Shown here piece by piece: positions 18,440 to 24,755 of a DNA stretch of 64,000 bases. Numbering within the stretch: the stretch's first letter is position 1; each line of letters opens with the position of its first letter. Made by a program: the position numbers and the translations under genes. The notes under the pieces were generated by a model that ran no database searches, was not told the origin of the DNA, and saw only the letters and a list, made by a program, of their open reading frames with translations. The DNA is from Cellulophaga sp. RHA19 (GTDB taxonomy: Bacteria; Bacteroidota; Bacteroidia; Flavobacteriales; Flavobacteriaceae), in NCBI RefSeq assembly GCF_002813425.1, contig NZ_PHUL01000001.1:3587001-3651000 (forward strand). The letters are read 5' to 3'.

Positions 18440-18742
18440 TTATTTCAGTTGTTTTTTAATATCCATTCTCTGATGTAAAATTCTAACGATTTCTACAATT
18501 TCATTTTCAACTTTTCTGTAGAATATTAGATGCGATTTAATTTTCGTTACACGATAATTTTTTCGGGTTTGTTCAGCCGATTTTCCAATCAGATAATTAT
18601 CCGAAATAAAATCTATTTCAGCCATTATTAAATCGTAATACCTGTCTGCTTGTTCTTTAGTCCATTTTTTAAAAGTATAAATCCAAATGTTTTCTAAATC
18701 TTCAATCGCTTGTTAGCTTATGCGATATTTATTTTTACTCAT
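18440..18742 (-). pseudogene. ParE/RelE-type toxin with in-frame stop at codon 10
   Basis: Read from the ATG at 18742 the frame gives MSKNKYRIS, then TAA (18713-18715), then QAIEDLENIWIYTFKKWTKE... through to IVEIVRILHQRMDIKKQLK. Both sides of the stop match a single ParE toxin of about 100 residues (helix QAIEDLENIW, core VTKIKSHLIFYR, end VRILHQRMD), so a single base change to a stop codon has broken it. The start overlaps the antitoxin stop as ATGA, the standard ParD-ParE arrangement. A shorter 61-residue product could still be made from an internal ATG at 18625 but would lack the first helices, so an active toxin is unlikely. A sequencing error is possible. Confidence 0.85.
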
Positions 18743-18981
18743 AAGTGTTTACGATGTAATTCTTTCAAATGTTGTTTTGGGTCAAAATCTTCAACAAATC
18801 CACTATTTTCTCCAATTTCGAGAGCTTTAATAAGTTCTCCTTCTTTTTTTTCTTCACGTTCTAACAGACGTAAAGCTGAACGAATTACTTCGCTAACCGA
18901 ACCATATCTATCAGAATTTACTTCTTCTCTGATAAAATCTTCAAAATAATTTCCGAGTGATATTGATGTGTTTTTTCCCAT
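18739..18981 (-). CDS. parD: ParD-type antitoxin (ribbon-helix-helix)
   Basis: An 80-residue antitoxin, taking the ATG at 18981 (MGKNTSISLG); an open frame extends 20 codons upstream but has no family match. The first half is a ribbon-helix-helix DNA-binding domain (NTSISLGNYFEDFIREEV, YGSVSEVIRSALRLLEREE), and the tail (FVEDFDPKQHLKELH) is the toxin-binding region of ParD. It would repress its own promoter and neutralise ParE. Its stop overlaps the start of the broken toxin by four bases, so only the antitoxin half of the module seems intact. Confidence 0.85.
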   Translation of the reverse strand: MGKNTSISLGNYFEDFIREEVNSDRYGSVSEVIRSALRLLEREEKKEGELIKALEIGENSGFVEDFDPKQHLKELHRKHL

Positions 18982-19038
18982 TTTGACTATAAGTTTACTC
19001 AAACATACCAAATCTTGGGAACGAAGCCAAATTGAATA

Positions 19039-19242
19039 CAACGGTGAGTATAAAACACATAGGGCAGTTAAAGAGCACTATCGTTTCTATTCTATTTATA
19101 ATTTAGCTAAATGCAAATTGTACTTTTATTTATTCTCTATAAATGCCTCCCGAAGTGTTGAGATAAAAATTTAGTGGTTTTTGTAAATAAAATCAAGCCT
19201 TTTGATTAAGTACTTTTTAGCTATGTTTTATACACCGTGTTG
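19039..19242. repeat. Long inverted-repeat element between parD and the TraB-like gene
   Basis: The left arm 19039-19062 (CAACGGTGAGTATAAAACAC + ATAG) is almost the reverse complement of the right arm 19221-19242 (CTATGTTTTATACACCGTGT + TG): about 20 matched bases with short gaps. The right arm forms the last codons of the TraB-like gene. Between the arms, AATCAA/TTGATT near 19190-19207 forms a further small stem. The layout recalls gene-cassette recombination sites (attC) or a dispersed flavobacterial repeat; which one is not settled by eye. Confidence 0.7.
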
Positions 19243-20102
19243 GCAACTGGCTTTATTTTTATCGGTTCAATTTTAAATCCTAAATTCTTTAGTTGTTCTA
19301 AAATTCCACATTTTTTTGTTAGATGAGAGTAACCAATAGCAATAAAGGTATTTTTATTCTTTAATAAATTTGGAATAATTTTCATCCAATTGTTATTTCT
19401 TTCAACTATTAATGAATTATTGTCACATTCTTTTTCAAATTCATAGTCTAAATCAAATTTTCTATATTCATTAGCAAACTGACAATTGTTCATGTTTGGT
19501 TCATTGGTTGTCATTTGGTTTATCCAAGCTCTAACAGTTTTTCTAGCTTTTTTCCAAGTTGTTTCTTTTGCCTGATTTTCAATGAGTTTTAACTGTAAAC
19601 TATCTGTTTCTAATCCTCTAATTTCAATTTTATTTACGTTAGCAATATGCATTAAATAATTGTCAAAGTGGTCAAACTCATCAGTTGTTTTAGTAGTTCC
19701 ACATTTAATTTTTTGAAATTCTTGTCTTAATTTCCATTCAACTTCTATTGGCTTTAGCTTATATAAATCAACTTTCCATTCTTTTGAAATATTTTTTAGC
19801 TTTTCAAAATCTTTTCTTCTTAATCGCTTTTCAATTTCAAAAGACTTTTTCCTTTTCTGAATTATTTTTCTTGTGTTTTCGACTCTGTCTATAGATTCAA
19901 AAATAGCAATTTCAGAATTTAATAGTGACTTTTGAATTTCAGGAATAGAATCAACAAATGAATTTCCAAATTGATGAAAAGTTCCTACAATAAAAGATTT
20001 TTTATTATTTATGGTATCAGTAACTTTCCATAGAATTGTATTTTGGCTCACTACAAAATTCGTAATTGTCAAAAAGATAATTAAACTTATATTATTTTTC
20101 AT
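19221..20102 (-). CDS. TraB/GumN family protein
   Basis: A 293-residue exported protein (signal peptide, cut near FVVSQ) of the TraB/GumN family, whose fold is related to EreA/ChaN and Tiki hydrolases. Visible motifs: ILWKVTD...KSFIVGTFHQFG at the start (GTxH), IAIFESID, and near the end ERNNNWMKIIP...TFIAIGYSHLT with the conserved GxxH. A protease-like activity has been proposed for the fold, but the role of bacterial members is unknown. The last eight residues (ANTVYKT and one before) are encoded by the arm of an inverted repeat, so the natural end may have been altered when the element was acquired. Confidence 0.8.
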   Translation of the reverse strand: MKNNISLIIFLTITNFVVSQNTILWKVTDTINNKKSFIVGTFHQFGNSFVDSIPEIQKSLLNSEIAIFESIDRVENTRKIIQKRKKSFEIEKRLRRKDFEKLKNISKEWKVDLYKLKPIEVEWKLRQEFQKIKCGTTKTTDEFDHFDNYLMHIANVNKIEIRGLETDSLQLKLIENQAKETTWKKARKTVRAWINQMTTNEPNMNNCQFANEYRKFDLDYEFEKECDNNSLIVERNNNWMKIIPNLLKNKNTFIAIGYSHLTKKCGILEQLKNLGFKIEPIKIKPVANTVYKT

Positions 20103-20205
20103 TTTCAGAGTTCAGTTTAGTGCTTGTTGCCAACGGCTAGCTATGCGTAGTACGGAGGCAAGTAAACTTTTCATTTCTGTCTGCCGAAGCAGCCATCTCG
20201 ACGCT

Positions 20206-20282
20206 TCGGGATTTATATTGTTTTATATTTTTTGTCCAAAGCTACCCCGAAGCATCGGGATTTATTTTGTTTTATCTTTTTG
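20206..20282. repeat. Imperfect tandem direct repeat, about 49-base period
   Basis: TCGGGATTTATATTGTTTTA and its following bases at 20206-20234 recur as TCGGGATTTATTTTGTTTTA at 20255-20282. Just before the second copy CCCGA-AGCA-TCGGG makes a small palindrome. The unit lies in the gap between the TraB-like and CPBP genes. Confidence 0.65.
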
Positions 20283-20325
20283 CTATAAAGCCAAATCATA
20301 AGATTTAGCGACCCTATAAATATAC

Positions 20326-20356
20326 GCAGACCTTTTGGTTTTGCACAAAAGTCTGC
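20326..20356 (-). terminator. Hairpin downstream of the CPBP protease gene
   Basis: GCAGACTTTTG pairs with CAAAAGGTCTGC (one bulge) on the minus strand, shortly after the CPBP stop. There is no T-run, so it may be part of the gap element rather than a true terminator. Confidence 0.5.
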
Positions 20357-20363
20357 ATTACAT

Positions 20364-21161
20364 TTAGGTATTGTTAGCTGTAGTTATTTTTTTAGCACCC
20401 AATATGGTTATCAAAATACCGAAAACAAACAACGTCCAGTAAAAAACATCATATTTTAGACCGTCTAACCAATTAAAAAATAGTTCGCCATAACTAGTGT
20501 TAATTAAGGTTACTAGAAGGTTATTGATGAAGTGTAATAAAATGGAATAACTAATTTTCTTTGTTTTAAAGAATATTAGGCAGCTGGTTATACCAAATAA
20601 AAATGACGGTATAAGATTACCAGGAGTTTCAAAATGTATTGCAGAGAAGCAAAGACTCGATATAAATATTGCGAGATATAATTGATACTTTTCTAGAAGT
20701 TTTGAAAATAAAAACTTTCTATAAAACAATTCCTCAAATATTGGAGCTATGATTAACGTACTAAGCATAGTATAACCATATTCAAAATATAATTCCCCAT
20801 AACTTCTAGTGATTGGTTCAAAACTACTATTTTGAAAATATTCAATTAATCGATTATAATCCCAAAATGGTTGTCCAACAAAACCGAGTCCAATTGCACT
20901 TATTATCAAGTAGGGAATTAGATTATAGTTTAGTCCATTTATTTCTAAAATATGAGAATAATGCGGTTTGGGTTTCCAAAACAGATAAAAAACAAACAGA
21001 TAAGCCATAACAGCGGATAAACTCAAAACAATGTCGAACATTGGGTTAAATAGGTTTATATCCCAATTTGTGTATTTTACAAGTAATGCTAAAATTACTT
21101 GTGGAATATAATAGACTACTGTTACCAATAAGGTTAATAAAATGGCTTTGGTTATTTTCAA
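20364..21161 (-). CDS. CPBP family intramembrane metalloprotease
   Basis: A 265-residue multi-pass membrane protein (about seven or eight helices). The three CPBP/Abi motifs are present: EELFYRK with Glu143, Glu144 and Arg148; FSAIH with His176; and HFINN with His210 and Asn214. Family members cleave membrane proteins (CAAX processing in eukaryotes) and in bacteria are tied to bacteriocin self-immunity and stress responses. The start appears to be TTG at 21161: a stop codon lies directly before it in frame and the next ATG is 40 codons down, after the first helix. It is a lone gene flanked by structured gaps. Confidence 0.85.
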   Translation of the reverse strand: MKITKAILLTLLVTVVYYIPQVILALLVKYTNWDINLFNPMFDIVLSLSAVMAYLFVFYLFWKPKPHYSHILEINGLNYNLIPYLIISAIGLGFVGQPFWDYNRLIEYFQNSSFEPITRSYGELYFEYGYTMLSTLIIAPIFEELFYRKFLFSKLLEKYQLYLAIFISSLCFSAIHFETPGNLIPSFLFGITSCLIFFKTKKISYSILLHFINNLLVTLINTSYGELFFNWLDGLKYDVFYWTLFVFGILITILGAKKITTANNT

Positions 21162-21181
21162 TTAAATGTTTTTATAATTAC

Positions 21182-21312
21182 CGCTAACAATTTTGTGCAT
21201 GTTTAATGGCGTAGTTTAGCACTTAACTTTGTAAGTACAGGCAAAACTATAAATCTATTAGGATTTTTAGAAGTAGGCGAGAATAAGTAATTACTTACAT
21301 CCATTGTTAGCG
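21182..21312. repeat. Inverted-repeat element between the CPBP and DUF4365 genes
   Basis: A perfect ten-base inverted repeat, CGCTAACAAT at 21182-21191 and ATTGTTAGCG at 21303-21312, bounds the gap. Weaker pairing continues inward (GCATGT / ACATCC). The whole gap between the two genes is thus one element, like those around its neighbours. Confidence 0.7.
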
Positions 21313-21326
21313 TTTCGTTGTTTATT

Positions 21327-23309
21327 TCAATCTTCTTTTAATAGTTTTAATTTTCTATTCATCTCAATTAGACTCTGCTCATAAAGTTTTCCTAACCATT
21401 CTTCAGATAATTCTGTTTCAGTTGCTGGTTTATCAATTCCTAATAAACCTGAAATCATTCCAGCTTGAGCCCCAAATTCACGAATTATAATAGTAGGAAA
21501 TTCAGCACAAACATGAGCTATTATGTTTATTGCTTCCTCTTGTGGAAAAGCTTTCTCAGAAAAAATTATTTTAATAGCCTTTGTAGCATTTCTTAATTCA
21601 TTTAATATAGTCTGTACTATTATAGCAGAATCCTTACTTTTAAAATATTGAGTTATCGCATTACTAAAGCTTTTTGCAAAAATAAAATCCAGAATTTCCC
21701 AGAATTCTGTTGAAATAACGAATAACTCAGAAATCAAATGATCTGAGTATCTATAAATTGAATGACTATTTCGGAAATCAAGATATCTATCATAGTGTAG
21801 CAAAAAAACAATGCTCTTACTAAGGTCTATTTCACAATCTTTTATTGATTCAAAATTACTTTCTCTGAAAACTGAAGTATGCTTTTTTGTTAAATTAAAA
21901 ATTTGTTTTTCATCCTTTAATTGCTTAATTAAAAGTATTGAATACAAACTTTTATGATCATTTTCTAATTCAAGGCGAAATTCAAAAAAGCGTAAAGCTG
22001 CGTCTATTAACCATTCATTATCTTTCCAATTTTCAATTAATAAATTTGATTTAAAATTTAAATACACTATATCTTCTGAATAATGGTCAAGCCCTTTATT
22101 AATCCAACTTAAAGCCTCTTTAATATTTCCAATTTTTTCATAGGCATAAGCAATTCCAAAATAGGTATATTGATATTCAAGAAGCATATCTTCATCATTA
22201 CCAACTGCTTTCAACATAAGGGACAAACCTTCTTCTGCCTTATTGAAAATTCTTGAAAGTGTAACACCTTTACTGAAAAGAGCTTGAGGTAAAGAAGGGT
22301 TTATTCTTAAAGCCTTATCATAACAACTTAACTCTTTTTCATGTTCTTCAATATCATAGTAAACTTGCCCAAGATTTTTCCATGCTTGTTCAAAATTCGG
22401 ATTTAACTTTAAGCACAATTCAAAATGAGTAATTGCTTCTTCATTTAAGCCTAATCGACTTAGAGTATTTGCATAATTGTAATGATAAATAAATTGAGTG
22501 TTATCCAGATTTAAGAACTCCTTAAATATGTTTTTCGCTTCAATAATTTTCCCTTTGATTCCATTCTGCATACCATCCTCTGCCAAGATGCAAGCCTTTG
22601 TCAAATATTGATTAGATGTACCAGAAAGCACAATAGCCTTATTGATATTATTGATAGCTTCTTTGTAATGAAATGTATTATATTGACTTTGTGCCAAACC
22701 TTCTAAGATTGCGATATCATTTGGATTATCTAGTAAAAGATTTTTGAAATAGAAAATTGACTTTTCATAATCGCGTGAAAAATAATATTTCCACGCAAAA
22801 ATCTGTGAATTAGAAATCTCTTCATATTCAAGAGATTTAATGCCATCTACAAGCATTTTGACACTAAAAATATCCTGAATATATTTAGAGATTGAGTCCC
22901 AATCAATTCGGCTAAGTTTATTTGCTTTCGGAATATTTATAGTATAAGTTTTTTGCGAAGATGTTAAATCAATTTCTAATTCATTATACCAACACCAATA
23001 TGCTTCTTTTTCCTCTTGCACGTATGCAACAAGCAATACAGGTTCTAATTTTGTATTAAATAGTCCTAGAGTTGAATGCTTTAATGAAATTGAAGTGAAA
23101 TCACCATTCTTTTCTTTTATTTTACTTTTCAATTGTACAGAAAAACTTAGTCCAGTTACTTCATTATTAGTGACAATATTAACAACATAGTCAATGCCAT
23201 AATCGTGTTCTGGCTTATCGATATACCATTCATTTGAAACTTGGAAACTAAAAAACTTGTTTGATTCCGTTTCTAAAATATGATTGTTATGTCTATTAGG
23301 TTTATCCAA
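21327..23309 (-). CDS. DUF4365 (PD-(D/E)XK-like) and TPR repeat protein
   Basis: A 660-residue soluble protein. Residues 1-150 match a DUF4365 domain: HILETESNKFF, WYIDKPEHDYGIDYVV with Asp40, and SFSVQLKSK (Gln59, Lys61), the arrangement of a PD-(D/E)XK nuclease core. From about 165 to 430 there are tandem TPR units (for example YHYNYANTLSRLGLNEEAI, AWKNLGQVYYDIEEHEKEL), followed by a helical carboxy region of no known family. DUF4365 domains with extra sensor modules are often found near defence genes, so an antiphage or nucleic-acid role is possible but unproven. The start seems to be TTG at 23309; no ATG is available in frame before the domain. Confidence 0.75.
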   Translation of the reverse strand: MDKPNRHNNHILETESNKFFSFQVSNEWYIDKPEHDYGIDYVVNIVTNNEVTGLSFSVQLKSKIKEKNGDFTSISLKHSTLGLFNTKLEPVLLVAYVQEEKEAYWCWYNELEIDLTSSQKTYTINIPKANKLSRIDWDSISKYIQDIFSVKMLVDGIKSLEYEEISNSQIFAWKYYFSRDYEKSIFYFKNLLLDNPNDIAILEGLAQSQYNTFHYKEAINNINKAIVLSGTSNQYLTKACILAEDGMQNGIKGKIIEAKNIFKEFLNLDNTQFIYHYNYANTLSRLGLNEEAITHFELCLKLNPNFEQAWKNLGQVYYDIEEHEKELSCYDKALRINPSLPQALFSKGVTLSRIFNKAEEGLSLMLKAVGNDEDMLLEYQYTYFGIAYAYEKIGNIKEALSWINKGLDHYSEDIVYLNFKSNLLIENWKDNEWLIDAALRFFEFRLELENDHKSLYSILLIKQLKDEKQIFNLTKKHTSVFRESNFESIKDCEIDLSKSIVFLLHYDRYLDFRNSHSIYRYSDHLISELFVISTEFWEILDFIFAKSFSNAITQYFKSKDSAIIVQTILNELRNATKAIKIIFSEKAFPQEEAINIIAHVCAEFPTIIIREFGAQAGMISGLLGIDKPATETELSEEWLGKLYEQSLIEMNRKLKLLKED

Positions 23310-23363
23310 GTTCTCTATAGTTTTTCTTTATTGTAATCTGGTTTGCACTGGTGTTCTCTATGA

Positions 23364-23495
23364 ACGCTAACTGTATTGTGTATGAAACGTAGCGTACAAA
23401 AAGACACTAACTTTTCGGATTAACACAGAGCCGAATTTTTATATTTTGTTTTTAATTTTTCACTTTTTAAAAGCCAAATTAAAAAGGTTTGGCGG
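23364..23495. repeat. Structured gap element with three nested hairpins
   Basis: Within the 249-base gap: ACGCTA/TAGCGT (23364-23395), TTCGG/CCGAA (23414-23435) and GCCAAA/TTTGGC (23473-23493). The far end toward the next gene reads GTAACAACGGCTATAATTAA on the minus strand. I recall similar sequences scattered in other flavobacterial genomes; a search is needed to confirm. Confidence 0.6.
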
Positions 23496-23558
23496 ACTTG
23501 GTTAAAAAGTACTAAACTTAATTTTAAGCACCTAAACCCATATTAATTATAGCCGTTG

Positions 23559-24521
23559 TTACAAAACGTTTTTTGTTCTTTCGTCTATTAGTTTTAAATA
23601 TCTTTCTCTATTTTTTTTACTCAGAACCTTTTCAGCCATTTTTCTTTTGTCTTGTGTAGTTTTATAATAATTCTCGAAAGTTTTAGACTGAATATTCATA
23701 TTGTAATTAACATAACGTTCTGTAAACTTGTAATATTCAAGACTTTTAGAATTCCATTTATGTTTATTATACTCTTTGAAAACATCTGAATAAAAGTTGT
23801 CAGATTCAGGATTTTTAATTGAACTTTCCACTTTTTCAGGGTAGTACTTCTCAAACCAGTTTAAATATTTGTTTAAATGCCCGAGGTAAATTTCAGAGTA
23901 TAAAAAGTTATCGAAGCTGTTTTCAATTTTAATGTTGTTCAAGTCAATTACTTTTAAATCAAATTCTTTCTCTATTAGCATTTGTTCCCAATTGGTTTTG
24001 TAATCTGATTTTTGGTCATAATCTAACTTGCTCTTGTCAATCTTATTTGAATTTAAATAAAATTCTCGCAGTTTTATTTGTTGAATACCAGTATTGTTTG
24101 GACTGTTTATAGAATCTATACTTTGTGTTTCAATCCAATTTATATTAATCGACTTCTCATTTGTAATATAGAAAGTAGGTATTGAGGTGAAAAATTTTTC
24201 GCAATTCCCGAAAAAGTATGTTTGTGGTGCCGAACTATATATTTGGTATGTAAATGGTTTAAACTTTTTAGTTGCAATTGAAACTAATTTTGAATTTAGG
24301 TTATGTTTTTTGAATTTGAACTCTCCATTTTTTGAAATAGATGTTGAATCAATTGTATAATTCTCGTTCAAATTGTCAAAATGATTAATTTCATTAAGGT
24401 AAACCATTCCAGAGTCAGTTGAATAAATTTTTCCATTAATTATTGTCCCAACGTTTTCATTGCCTCTATTACAGGATAGAATTGCTAAAACTAAAATTGT
24501 TATTAAGTAAAAGTTTTTCAT
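23559..24521 (-). CDS. Lipoprotein of unknown function (DUF4369-like N-terminus)
   Basis: A 320-residue lipoprotein (LAILSC, Cys17) from the ATG at 24521. The region 27-80 (TIINGKIYSTDSGMVYLNEI, SISKNGEFKFKK) looks like the beta domain DUF4369 that often precedes thioredoxin-like domains, but no CxxC thioredoxin part follows; the rest is helical and charged. I do not recognise the family as a whole. Its last codons (KNVL) run into the AACGTTTTGTAACAACGG end of the gap element, as with the TraB-like gene. Confidence 0.6.
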   Translation of the reverse strand: MKNFYLITILVLAILSCNRGNENVGTIINGKIYSTDSGMVYLNEINHFDNLNENYTIDSTSISKNGEFKFKKHNLNSKLVSIATKKFKPFTYQIYSSAPQTYFFGNCEKFFTSIPTFYITNEKSININWIETQSIDSINSPNNTGIQQIKLREFYLNSNKIDKSKLDYDQKSDYKTNWEQMLIEKEFDLKVIDLNNIKIENSFDNFLYSEIYLGHLNKYLNWFEKYYPEKVESSIKNPESDNFYSDVFKEYNKHKWNSKSLEYYKFTERYVNYNMNIQSKTFENYYKTTQDKRKMAEKVLSKKNRERYLKLIDERTKNVL

Positions 24522-24683
24522 CAAATGTTTTACAACTAGTTAGTAAACGCAACTACAAATTTAACGCGCTTAATTTTCTTACAATATAAAAACATTTTTT
24601 GTGGTACAATTACGGATATGTGTAATTGTATAAAAATAATTTATAAATGGTAGTAATTGGGTGTTTGTTTACTATTTAGTATC

Positions 24684-24735
24684 AAAAAAAATTCTCCTTT
24701 TACACTAGTTTGTAGACGCTAGTATAAAAGGAGAA
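24684..24735 (-). terminator. Strong Rho-independent terminator after the first GH150-like gene
   Basis: TTCTCCTTTTATACTAG pairs with CTAGTGTAAAAGGAGAA (one mismatch) on the minus strand and runs into eight T. It closes transcription of the polysaccharide locus on this side. Confidence 0.9.
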
Positions 24736-24755
24736 AATAAATAATTGTTAAGTAC

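Noticed and set aside
18982-19041. Longer ParD start with 20 extra residues.
   Set aside because: ParD proteins start close to the ribbon strand; the extra part runs toward the repeat element.
18200-24560. Search for a CRISPR array or insertion sequence to explain the repeats.
   Set aside because: There are no regular short spacers and no transposase reading frame; the repeats are gap-specific inverted repeats.
24692-24735. ACTAGT/CTAGTATA sequence resembling the GntR palindrome.
   Set aside because: It is part of a long terminator stem and lies downstream of a gene, not in a promoter.
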